Shown here: positions 1-6,732 of the stretch, one piece after another
Layout of the letters: each line of letters starts with the position of its first letter
How positions within the stretch are numbered: the first letter of the stretch is position 1
NCBI GenBank assembly: GCA_024403175.1
Contig: JAKSSI010000002.1
Span: 1-18,992 of the forward strand
DNA: 18,992 bases
Direction of reading: 5' to 3'
From: Clostridia bacterium
GTDB lineage: Bacteria > Bacillota_A > Clostridia > Peptostreptococcales > Anaerovoracaceae
Position numbers and translations under genes: made by a program
The notes under the pieces: generated by a model
The model's input: the letters and a program-made list of their open reading frames with translations, nothing else
Told to the model about the DNA's origin: nothing
Database searches by the model: none

Positions 1-76
1 CGATGGAAGAACCCCAGAACCGCTGTTGGGCTCCCAGCTTAGCGAGAGCGTGTCCCCGAGGAAACTTTAAAAGATC

Positions 77-104
77 TTTAGATTTATATTATTGTCTATA
101 TAAT
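77..104 (+). promoter_or_regulatory. Possible parA promoter
   Basis: A perfect TATAAT (99-104) is preceded, after 16 bp, by TTTAGA (77-82), a weak -35 element. It lies about 80 bp upstream of parA, with parS in the resulting leader. The -10 is convincing; the -35 is not. This is inferred from sequence only. Confidence 0.4.
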
Positions 105-135
105 ATGCAGCAAACTTCACGGCTCTTATATTGAA

Positions 136-151
136 TGTTTCACGTGAAACA
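136..151. promoter_or_regulatory. parS centromere site
   Basis: TGTTTCACGTGAAACA is a perfect 16-bp palindrome identical to the consensus parS bound by ParB/Spo0J. It sits 34 bp upstream of the parA start. In Bacillota, ParB loads at such sites in a CTP-dependent way and nucleates the origin-proximal partition complex. Its place in the parAB leader suggests that ParB may also repress its own operon, which is inference. Confidence 0.97.
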
Positions 152-185
152 TATATAATATGATTAAGTTAAGAAAGGAGCTATT

Positions 186-953
186 ATGGGAAAAGCGATA
201 GCAATCTTTAATCAAAAGGGCGGCGTAGGTAAAACTACCACAAATATCAACCTCAGCGCATGCCTTGCAATCAAAGGAAAAAAGGTTTTAGTAATAGACA
301 TAGACCCACAGGGTAACACTACAACAGGCCTTGGAATTTCAAAGCGCGACTTAGGTTACAATAGCTATGATTTACTTGTTGAAGAGAACATAAATCCTAT
401 TCAAACAATCTATCATACCACTGTAGAAAATATGGATATTATTCCTGCCAGTGTAGATCTTGCAGGCGCAGAAATAGAATTAGTACAGCTTGAAGGCAGA
501 GAAAGAAGACTTGATAAAGCTCTTCAGATTGTAAGACCGATGTATGATTATATCTTCATCGATTGTCCTCCAAGCCTTTCACTTTTAACCATCAATGCAC
601 TTACTGCAGTAGACTCTGTTCTTATCCCAATTCAGTGCGAATTCTATGCACTTGAAGGTGTAAGCCAACTCGTCTCAACCATTGAATTAGTAAGGAAAAG
701 CTTCAATCCGGCTTTAAGAATTCAGGGTGTAATTCTCTCCATGTTCGACGGCCGTGCAAACCTCTCAATTCAGGTTGCAGAAGAAGTTAAAAAGTTCTTT
801 GGCAATAAGCTTTATGCAACTGTAATTCCAAGAAACGTTAGACTTGCAGAAGCTCCAAGCTATGGACTTCCAATCACAAGCTACGATCCGCATTCCAAAG
901 GCGCAAAGGCATATATGGCATTTGCAGAAGAATTCTTAAGCTTAGAGGTATAA
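186..953 (+). CDS. parA: ParA/Soj chromosome-partitioning ATPase
   Basis: This is a 255-residue ParA-family ATPase that acts with ParB on the chromosome in origin segregation and, in Bacillus-type systems, in DnaA control. The deviant Walker A motif KGGVGKTT is at residues 11-18. The A' motif (VIDIDPQGN) lies near residues 36-44, and the Walker B-like FIDCPPSL near 124-131. The length is typical of chromosomal Soj proteins, and no N-terminal HTH of plasmid type is present. The ATG at 186 follows a strong AAGAAAGGAG site (171-180). parS lies just upstream, and parB starts one base after the stop, so the two form an operon. Family assignment is secure. Confidence 0.97.
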   Translation: MGKAIAIFNQKGGVGKTTTNINLSACLAIKGKKVLVIDIDPQGNTTTGLGISKRDLGYNSYDLLVEENINPIQTIYHTTVENMDIIPASVDLAGAEIELVQLEGRERRLDKALQIVRPMYDYIFIDCPPSLSLLTINALTAVDSVLIPIQCEFYALEGVSQLVSTIELVRKSFNPALRIQGVILSMFDGRANLSIQVAEEVKKFFGNKLYATVIPRNVRLAEAPSYGLPITSYDPHSKGAKAYMAFAEEFLSLEV

Positions 954-954
954 A

Positions 955-1932
955 ATGGCAAAAAAGTCAGGACTTGGTAGAGGACTCGGTTCTCTATTTA
1001 ATGATACATTTACCCAGCCTCCGGTTTCTATTATTGAAGATAAGGCTCCGGAAATTGTTAAGCCTACAAAGGAAACAAAGAAAAAAGAAACAGTTAAAGA
1101 AACAAAGGCTCCTGCTGAAACTATTCCTGCAGCAAAGGAAGAAGATACAGCAGAAAGAGTTGTATATCTTAACATATTAGACATTAAGCCAAACTCTGCT
1201 CAGCCAAGAAAAATTTTCTCTGAAGAAGCATTAGAAGAACTTGCTGCATCTATTAAAGAGAATGGACTTATTCAGCCTATTTTGGTTCGCCCTGCAAAGA
1301 AGGGTTATGAACTTGTTGCTGGTGAAAGAAGATTAAGAGCTGCAAGAAAAGCGGGTCTTAAAACTATTCCTGCAATTGTAAGAAATTTAGACGAACGTCA
1401 GAATGCTTTCGTTGCTTTAATTGAAAATATGCAAAGAGAAGATCTCAACATTATTGAAGAAGCTCTTGGCATTGAAGAAATTATTACAAAGTACGAACTT
1501 ACACAAGAAGAAGCAGCAAAGGCTGTTGGCAAATCTCGTTCTTATGTAACAAACGCATTAAGAATTTTAAAACTTCCAGAAGCAGTTCAGGAACTTGTTA
1601 ATAGCAAGAAACTTTCTGCTGGTCATGCTCGTGCAATTGCCGGACTTGCTACAGAAAAGCTTCAGATAGAAGCTGCAGAAAAAGCAGTAAAAGAAGGTTG
1701 GTCTGTAAGACAAATTGAATCTTATACTGGTGCGCAGACAACTCATAAAAAGCGCGGTAGAGCGGCAAACAGAACAAAAGATGTAGAAATCAAAAACGTT
1801 GAAACACAGCTTTCACAGCGCATTGGGACAAAGGTTGTAATCAACGGAAATGAAAAGAAAGGTAAGCTTGAAATCGAGTACTACTCTAAAGATGAACTCG
1901 ATAGAATCATAGAACTTTTCTTGTACGACTAA
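955..1932 (+). CDS. parB: ParB/Spo0J partition protein (CTPase, parS-binding)
   Basis: This 325-residue ParB-family protein binds parS and slides as a CTP clamp. The N-terminal KKSGLGRGLGSLF (residues 3-15) resembles the ParA-stimulating peptide. A lysine/glutamate-rich linker covers about 30-66. The ParB/Srx nucleotide-binding domain spans about 67-160, with the CTP-binding GERR box at 123-126 and an ENMQREDL motif at 157-164. A helix-turn-helix lies near 182-205 (LTQEEAAKAVGKSRSYVTN), followed by a C-terminal dimerisation region. It starts one base after the parA stop and is followed directly by a terminator. The linker is longer than in Bacillus Spo0J; nothing else is odd. Confidence 0.97.
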   Translation: MAKKSGLGRGLGSLFNDTFTQPPVSIIEDKAPEIVKPTKETKKKETVKETKAPAETIPAAKEEDTAERVVYLNILDIKPNSAQPRKIFSEEALEELAASIKENGLIQPILVRPAKKGYELVAGERRLRAARKAGLKTIPAIVRNLDERQNAFVALIENMQREDLNIIEEALGIEEIITKYELTQEEAAKAVGKSRSYVTNALRILKLPEAVQELVNSKKLSAGHARAIAGLATEKLQIEAAEKAVKEGWSVRQIESYTGAQTTHKKRGRAANRTKDVEIKNVETQLSQRIGTKVVINGNEKKGKLEIEYYSKDELDRIIELFLYD

Positions 1933-1950
1933 AAATTTTACTCAATAAAA

Positions 1951-1978
1951 AATCTCTGCATAACGCAGAGATTTTTTT
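1951..1978. terminator. Bidirectional Rho-independent terminator
   Basis: The 9-bp stem AATCTCTGC/GCAGAGATT (1951-1959 and 1965-1973) has a 5-base loop. It is followed by a T run on the plus strand and preceded by an A run, so it can also end transcription of the convergent minus-strand gene at 1981. Confidence 0.9.
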
Positions 1979-1980
1979 AA

Positions 1981-2676
1981 TTATCTAATTCTTGCAAATA
2001 CACATACAGCAGGTCTTATCATTCCTTCATTGGAATTAACATTAATTCCGTGAACGTAATCTTCTCCTTCAGGGCTTACAGCTTCTACTGCAAGAAGGTT
2101 GTCGCCAGGATTTCTAAGCCACCACCATTCGCCACGTGCTCTGTCTTCAACATTAGGAAGATACTTATCAATTTCATTTTTGCTTGGAATGAAAAGTTTA
2201 TCTAAAGTCATATCGCAACCATCAGTGTAGAATACATGATTAGCTTCTGTAGTGCGCTTAGATGCTTCTACAAGCTGAAGTTCTTCCGGAGAAAAAATTT
2301 CATAAATAAATTCTTCATTCAGCCACTTTCTAATTGTGGACTTATCCCAGAAAGTATTTACTCGTTCTTCGTTATAATGTTTTTTGCAAATTGGTTCTTC
2401 GGCAATAAGCATATGGTTTTTACCAATGCTTTCAACAACACGCCATTTAATAGGCTTGCCATTGTATGCACCGAATTCAATTATATTTCCTTTTTCAAAA
2501 GATAAAAGTCTGTTGCATCTCTTAACTAGGGAAACGCAGTCTTTATAATCTCCAAGTTCTTCGAAAATTGTCTTGGCAGCTTTTATTGATTCATGAGTAC
2601 CAGACTGGGCAAGATATTTTCTGCCCTCCATGTACTTTTTATCGAGAACTGGGTCATACTTAATTTTATTATCCAT
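1981..2676 (-). CDS. DUF6273-like domain protein, function unknown
   Basis: This is a 231-residue soluble protein without signal peptide. The first 60 residues are helical and charged, with an FEELGDYKDC segment of the kind seen before DUF6273 domains. The remainder has the marks of that family: a GAYNGKPIKWRV start near residue 68, a WLRNPG motif near 187-192, and a C-terminal RPAVCV strand. No catalytic residues can be named, and the biochemical role is unknown. The ATG at 2676 is supported by AAGGAG (2684-2689) seven bases upstream. It is a single-gene unit ending at the terminator shared with parB. A promoter with a CsoR-like palindrome lies immediately upstream, hinting at metal- or stress-dependent control (inference). 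The domain call comes from memory of the family. Confidence 0.75.
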   Translation of the reverse strand: MDNKIKYDPVLDKKYMEGRKYLAQSGTHESIKAAKTIFEELGDYKDCVSLVKRCNRLLSFEKGNIIEFGAYNGKPIKWRVVESIGKNHMLIAEEPICKKHYNEERVNTFWDKSTIRKWLNEEFIYEIFSPEELQLVEASKRTTEANHVFYTDGCDMTLDKLFIPSKNEIDKYLPNVEDRARGEWWWLRNPGDNLLAVEAVSPEGEDYVHGINVNSNEGMIRPAVCVFARIR

Positions 2677-2720
2677 AATGTGACTCCTTGATTCTATGGG
2701 ACATAAATTATTACTTGAAA

Positions 2721-2750
2721 ATTGTATACCCTATGGGGGTATTTTGTCTT
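2721..2750 (-). promoter_or_regulatory. Promoter of the DUF6273 gene with CsoR-like palindrome in the spacer
   Basis: On the minus strand AAGACA (2745-2750) and TACAAT (2721-2726) lie 18 bp apart. Between them is the 17-bp palindrome ATACCC-N5-GGGTAT (2726-2742; arms perfect, centre CCATA on the minus strand). CsoR/RcnR/FrmR-family repressors bind GC-run palindromes flanked by TA in promoter spacers. No csoR-like gene is in the window, so the regulator is a guess; the palindrome itself is clear. Confidence 0.5.
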
Positions 2751-2980
2751 TGTGCAAAATAACAAAAAATTCATTAAAAATTCAATAATGATTCATTATA
2801 AAAAAACAAGCAGACCGTAGGTAGCCGGTCTGCTTGTTTTTTCGGAATGTATTTCTATGATAGGAGTGTATTGTCGTGTAACATATTTGTTATTTCCTAC
2901 AATTATAGTAATACACTGATTTCAACACTTCTATATTTATTTTTACAAAATACGACAAGTTAGATTGTGGATTATAACAA
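2750..2980. promoter_or_regulatory. Gene-free divergent region with repeated imperfect palindromes upstream of the hydrogenase operon
   Basis: Two related 16-bp motifs of the form TTGTG-N6-AACAA lie at 2750-2765 and 2965-2980, each followed by AAAA. Between them are an inverted repeat with 8-bp arms AGTGTATT/AATACACT (2865-2872 and 2910-2917), a TAACA-N4-TGTTA palindrome (2879-2892), and a further complementary pair TTGTCGT/ACGACAA (2871-2877 and 2952-2958). The TTGTN..ACAA form recalls Rex or CRP/FNR-type operators, but the spacing is 2 bp shorter than the usual 18-bp Rex site. No ORF in this stretch looks coding. Confidence 0.4.
2801..2842. terminator. Free-standing terminator hairpin in a divergent intergenic region
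   Basis: A 17-bp perfect stem (2801-2817 with 2826-2842) has an 8-base loop, a GC-rich core (GCAGACCG/CGGTCTGC) and A/T runs on both sides, so it could work on either strand. No protein gene ends here: its neighbours (starts at 2676 on minus and 3084 on plus) diverge. It may end a small RNA or insulate the two promoters. Confidence 0.8.
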
Positions 2981-3002
2981 AAATTACTGGACCAAATATC
3001 TA

Positions 3003-3036
3003 TTGACTTATTACTTTTATAGTTTAAAAATATAAT
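3003..3036 (+). promoter_or_regulatory. Likely promoter region of the hydrogenase operon
   Basis: TTGACT (3003-3008) and a perfect TATAAT (3031-3036) lie 48 bp upstream of the start at 3084. Their 22-bp spacing is too long for one promoter, so one element may pair with a weaker partner (for example TAAAAA at 3025-3030, 16 bp from TTGACT). The location is likely; the exact elements are uncertain. Confidence 0.45.
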
Positions 3037-3083
3037 ATAGAAGACTATTGTCTTTTTTATTTAAAAATAAGGAGAGTAAAACT

Positions 3084-4913
3084 ATGAGTCGTTTGGTTAC
3101 AGAAACCAAAAAGCAGAGTGAAAAGGCTTTAGAAGGCCTTTATGCTGATGCTGCCAGAAGATTATCTGCCAGCCCTAATTCACTTTGCCCTGTTGACATG
3201 TCATTAAACATGATTAGACTTTTCCATGCTCAGAGCTGTGGAAAGTGTACTCCATGTAGAGTTGGACTTGGTCAGTTAGCTAATTTGCTTGAAGATGTTT
3301 TAGATGGCAATGCAGATTTATTAGCAATCGATCTTATCGAAAAGACTGCTAATGTTATTAGAGATACTGCAGATTGCGCTATAGGCTTTGAAGCTGCAGA
3401 CTTCGCTCTTAAAGCTGTTAAGGGTTTTAGAGATGATTTTGAAGCACATATCACTACAGGAAGATGTACAGCTGAAGCAAAGAGTGCTATTCCATGCACA
3501 GCTATTTGTCCGGCTCATGTAGACGTTCCTGCATATATTAATCTTATTAAAGCCGGCAGAAATGAAGATGCGGTAAGAATTATCAGAAAAGATAATCCAT
3601 TCCCAAGTGTTTGCGGTTATGTTTGCGAACACCCATGCGAAGCTGCCTGCCGTAGAATGATGGTAGATGATGCAGTTAATATTTGCGGTCTTAAGAGATA
3701 TGCTGTAGACAATGCAAAAGAAATTGCACAAGAACCACAGGCAGAAGCAACAGGAAAGACAGTTGCAGTTATCGGTGGTGGTCCTTCCGGACTTACAACA
3801 GCTTACTACCTTGCTCTTATGGGTCATAAGGTTACAGTTTATGAACAGAGAGCTAAGCTTGGTGGTATGCTCCGTTATGGTATTCCAGACTACAGACTTC
3901 CACAGGATGTTTTAGATAAGGATATTCAGTACATTCTCGATGCAGGTGTTACAGCTATTGTTAACACAAGCGTTGGTAAGGATATTACATTCGAAGAAAT
4001 TAAGAGCAAGTTTGATGCAGTATACCTTTCAATCGGTGCACACTCCGATAAGAAGCTTGGTATTGAAGGAGAAACATCTAATGGCGTAGTAAGTGCTGTT
4101 ACATTCCTTCGTGCTGCAGGCGAACATCAGGCAATTGATCTTACAGGAAAGAGAGTAGTAGTTGTTGGCGGCGGAAACGTTGCAATGGATGCTACAAGAA
4201 CTTCCTTAAGACTTGGTGCTGCAAGTGTTACATGTGCATACAGAAGACGTATAGACGATATGACAGCTCTTGCAGAAGAAATCGAAGAATGCCAGGCAGA
4301 AGGTGCAAAGATTCTTGCTCTTCACGCACCAGACCATATCGAAGCAGACGAAAACGGAAATGTTGCTGCTATGTGGTTTAAGCCTCAGATGATTAGCACT
4401 ATTGGTTCCGATGGCAGACCAAGCGTAAAGGCTGCTGCAAAAGAACCTCTTAGACTTGAATGCGATTACATTGTAGTTGCTATTGGTCAGGCTATCGATT
4501 CTGCACACTTCGCAGAAAATGGAATTGAAACAAAGAGAGGACAGATTGTTGCAAAGGCTTCTTCTCTTTGCGCAGATAAGGTATTCGCAGGTGGCGACGC
4601 AGTATCAGGACCTGCTACAGTAATTAGAGCCGTAGCTGCTGGTAAAGTTGCTGCAGATAACATCGATGAATTCCTTGGATACAAGCACAGCATCAGCGTT
4701 GATGTAGAACTTCCAACACCAATGCTTGCACCAAGCCCAGCATGCGGCAGAGTAAATCTTGCAAGCAACATTCACGGAAGCGTAAACGGAAACTTTGAAA
4801 TTGTAAACAGCGGTATGACAGAACAGGAAGCTATGCAGGAATGCGGCAGATGTCTCCAGTGCGACCGCTTTGGTTTAGGACTATTCCAGAAAGGCAGGGC
4901 TCTCAAATGGTAA
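3084..4913 (+). CDS. NuoF iron-sulfur domain / GltD-like FAD-NAD(P) oxidoreductase fusion, hydrogenase partner
   Basis: This 609-residue protein probably moves electrons between NAD(P)H and the hydrogenase encoded next. Residues ~40-120 match the C-terminal [4Fe-4S] domain of NuoF/HydB (CGKCTPC at 52-58, fourth Cys at 98), without the NuoF flavin domain. Then comes a GltD-type ferredoxin-like module (C138, C142, and C177, C181, C185, C189). An FAD-binding GGGPSG follows at 231-236, and an NAD(P)-binding GGGNVAMDA at ~362-370. A last CGRCLQC motif is near the C-terminus. The start at ATG 3084 is set by AAGGAG (3069-3074); a TTG further upstream lacks such a site. The stop overlaps hydA by seven bases. 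This domain order fits the glutamate-synthase-linked [FeFe] hydrogenases (HydDB group A2). The physiological electron carrier is unknown. Confidence 0.9.
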   Translation: MSRLVTETKKQSEKALEGLYADAARRLSASPNSLCPVDMSLNMIRLFHAQSCGKCTPCRVGLGQLANLLEDVLDGNADLLAIDLIEKTANVIRDTADCAIGFEAADFALKAVKGFRDDFEAHITTGRCTAEAKSAIPCTAICPAHVDVPAYINLIKAGRNEDAVRIIRKDNPFPSVCGYVCEHPCEAACRRMMVDDAVNICGLKRYAVDNAKEIAQEPQAEATGKTVAVIGGGPSGLTTAYYLALMGHKVTVYEQRAKLGGMLRYGIPDYRLPQDVLDKDIQYILDAGVTAIVNTSVGKDITFEEIKSKFDAVYLSIGAHSDKKLGIEGETSNGVVSAVTFLRAAGEHQAIDLTGKRVVVVGGGNVAMDATRTSLRLGAASVTCAYRRRIDDMTALAEEIEECQAEGAKILALHAPDHIEADENGNVAAMWFKPQMISTIGSDGRPSVKAAAKEPLRLECDYIVVAIGQAIDSAHFAENGIETKRGQIVAKASSLCADKVFAGGDAVSGPATVIRAVAAGKVAADNIDEFLGYKHSISVDVELPTPMLAPSPACGRVNLASNIHGSVNGNFEIVNSGMTEQEAMQECGRCLQCDRFGLGLFQKGRALKW

Positions 4914-6667
4914 ACATCATAATTAACGGCCAGCCAGTATCTGTACCAGAAGGTACAAAAATTATGGAAGCAGCAAAAACTGCAGGAATCGAAATTCCTC
5001 ATCTTTGCTACTTAAAGGACATTAACGAAATCAGCGCATGCCGTCTTTGCTGCGTTGAAGTTGAAGGCGAATCCAAGCTTGTTCCTGCTTGCGACAACGT
5101 TGTTGCAGAAGGAATGAATATTACAACAAATAGCCCAAGAGTTAAGAGTGCTGTAAGAACTAACTTAGAGCTTATCTTAAGCCAGCATCATGGACATTGC
5201 GTAGAATGCGCAAGAAACGGAAACTGCCAGCTTCAGACTTTAGCAAATGAATATGGAATCATCGGAAACAGCTATCCATTAGATCCTGTAAAGGAAAAGT
5301 TCAATGAATGGCCAGAAGATTTCCCTATCATTAGAGATGCTTCCAAGTGCGTTAAGTGTATGCGTTGTATCCAGATTTGCGACAAGATTCAGTCTCTTGG
5401 AATTTGGAACTTATATGGCGCAGGTAGCCGTGCACACATCGGCGTTGAAGCAGGAAAGATTACTGCAAGTGATTGCAGCATCTGCGGTCAGTGCGTAACA
5501 CATTGCCCTGTTGGCGCATTAAGAGAAAGAAACGATATCGATAAGGTAAGAGCTGCAATTGCAGATCCAAATAAGACAGTAGTTGTTCAGATTGCTCCTG
5601 CAGTAAGAGCTGCTTGGGGCGAAGAACAGGGCCTTACAGCAGATGAAGCTACAGTTAACAAGATGGCTGCAGCACTTCGTCAGATTGGCTTTGACTATGT
5701 ATTCGATACATGCTTCACAGCAGACCTTACAATCATGGAAGAAGGTACAGAACTTCTTGAAAGACTCAAGAAGGGCGATTTAGCTAAGTACCCGATGTTT
5801 ACAAGCTGCTGCCCTGGTTGGGTAAGATTTATTAAGTCTCAGTATCCACAGCTTGTTAAGCAGCTTTCAACAGCGAAGAGCCCACAGCAGATGTTTGGTG
5901 CTGTAATTAAGGGTTACTTTGCAAACAAGATTGAAAAGGATCCAAAGGAAATTTTCAGCGTATCCATTATGCCATGTACAGCAAAGAAGGCAGAAGCTGC
6001 TCTTCCTACAATGGCATTTACACCTGGTGCTCAGGACGTAGATGTAGTTCTTACAACAAGAGAACTCATTAGAATGGTTAAGGCTGCAAATATTCAGATA
6101 GCAGATATGCAGGAAAGTGCATTCGATTCCATTATGGGCGAATACACAGGTGCCGGCGTTATCTTCGGAACAACAGGCGGCGTTATGGAAGCTGCATTAA
6201 GAACAGCTGCATTCGTTCTTACAGGTTCCAACCCAGAACCAGAAGCATTTGCTACAGCACCTGCAGTTCTTGATGGCGTAGAAATGCCATGGAAGGAAGG
6301 CAAGTTTAATCTTAACGGCGCTGAAGTTAGAATTGCTGTTACAAGTGGTCTTGGAAATACAAGAGCTCTTTGCGACGCAATTGTTGCTGAAAAAGTTAAG
6401 TACGATTTCGTAGAAATCATGGCTTGCCCTGGCGGATGCGCAGGCGGTGGCGGACAGACAATTCACTGCGACGATGTAGAACGTGCTGCTGAAAGAGGCG
6501 AATCCTTAAGAAACATCGACAGAAAGATGCCATTAAGATTCAGCCACGAAAACAAAGACGTTCAGGCTCTTTATGCAGACTATCTCGAAAAGCCTCTTTC
6601 CGAAAAGTCTGAAGCAATGCTCCACACAAATCACTTTGGTTGGGCAATGCCAAACGAAACTCTTTAA
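4907..6667 (+). CDS. hydA: [FeFe] hydrogenase, large M3-type subunit
   Basis: This 586-residue enzyme reversibly makes or oxidises H2 in the cytoplasm. Its modules are a [2Fe-2S] domain (C34, C45, C48, C62), a His-ligated [4Fe-4S] cluster (H94, C98, C101, C107) and two ferredoxin clusters (C148-C158 and C190-C200). The H-domain carries L1 TSCCPGW (C301, C302), L2 MPCTAKKAE (C357) and L3 MACPGGCAGGGGQ (C507, C511), and a short SSU-like tail runs from about 535. All ligands are present. Two deviations from the commonest consensus are DTCFTADLTIMEE instead of DTNFGADLTIMEE, and T instead of P after GGGGQ. The ATG at 4907 overlaps the preceding stop, so translation is probably coupled. No maturase genes (hydE, hydF, hydG) are in the window. 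The fused partner upstream suggests NAD(P)H-linked turnover rather than ferredoxin alone. Confidence 0.97.
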   Translation: MVNIIINGQPVSVPEGTKIMEAAKTAGIEIPHLCYLKDINEISACRLCCVEVEGESKLVPACDNVVAEGMNITTNSPRVKSAVRTNLELILSQHHGHCVECARNGNCQLQTLANEYGIIGNSYPLDPVKEKFNEWPEDFPIIRDASKCVKCMRCIQICDKIQSLGIWNLYGAGSRAHIGVEAGKITASDCSICGQCVTHCPVGALRERNDIDKVRAAIADPNKTVVVQIAPAVRAAWGEEQGLTADEATVNKMAAALRQIGFDYVFDTCFTADLTIMEEGTELLERLKKGDLAKYPMFTSCCPGWVRFIKSQYPQLVKQLSTAKSPQQMFGAVIKGYFANKIEKDPKEIFSVSIMPCTAKKAEAALPTMAFTPGAQDVDVVLTTRELIRMVKAANIQIADMQESAFDSIMGEYTGAGVIFGTTGGVMEAALRTAAFVLTGSNPEPEAFATAPAVLDGVEMPWKEGKFNLNGAEVRIAVTSGLGNTRALCDAIVAEKVKYDFVEIMACPGGCAGGGGQTIHCDDVERAAERGESLRNIDRKMPLRFSHENKDVQALYADYLEKPLSEKSEAMLHTNHFGWAMPNETL

Positions 6668-6694
6668 TAGATTTATCTAAAAAAGAAACAATAA

Positions 6695-6722
6695 AAAGGC
6701 TACCTTTTTCAAGGTAGCCTTT
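6695..6722. terminator. Terminator between hydA and the convergent diguanylate cyclase gene
   Basis: A 12-bp perfect stem AAAGGCTACCTT/AAGGTAGCCTTT (6695-6706 and 6711-6722) has a 4-base loop. It sits between two converging genes. The flanking A and T runs are short, and it can serve both strands. Confidence 0.85.
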
Positions 6723-6732
6723 ATCTTCTTTA

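Noticed and set aside
942..1184. Minus-strand 80-codon frame opposite the parB start
   Set aside because: It is a Ser/Val-rich shadow of the parB lysine/glutamate linker, without a ribosome binding site.
2843..3002. Riboswitch or attenuator leader for the hydrogenase operon
   Set aside because: The terminator lies upstream of the apparent promoter (3003-3036), so it is not in the leader. I recognise no known riboswitch core.
3048..3083. TTG start 36 bases upstream for the hydrogenase partner protein
   Set aside because: No ribosome binding site precedes it, and it would put the start next to TATAAT. AAGGAG fits ATG 3084 exactly.
3321..3827. 168-codon minus-strand frame inside the hydrogenase partner gene
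   Set aside because: It is a Cys/Ser/Asn-rich shadow of the Fe-S protein, with no start signal or family resemblance.
4841..4906. ATG 4841 as hydA start
   Set aside because: It would add 22 residues read out of frame from the end of the preceding gene. The [2Fe-2S] domain begins at MVNIIINGQ from 4907.
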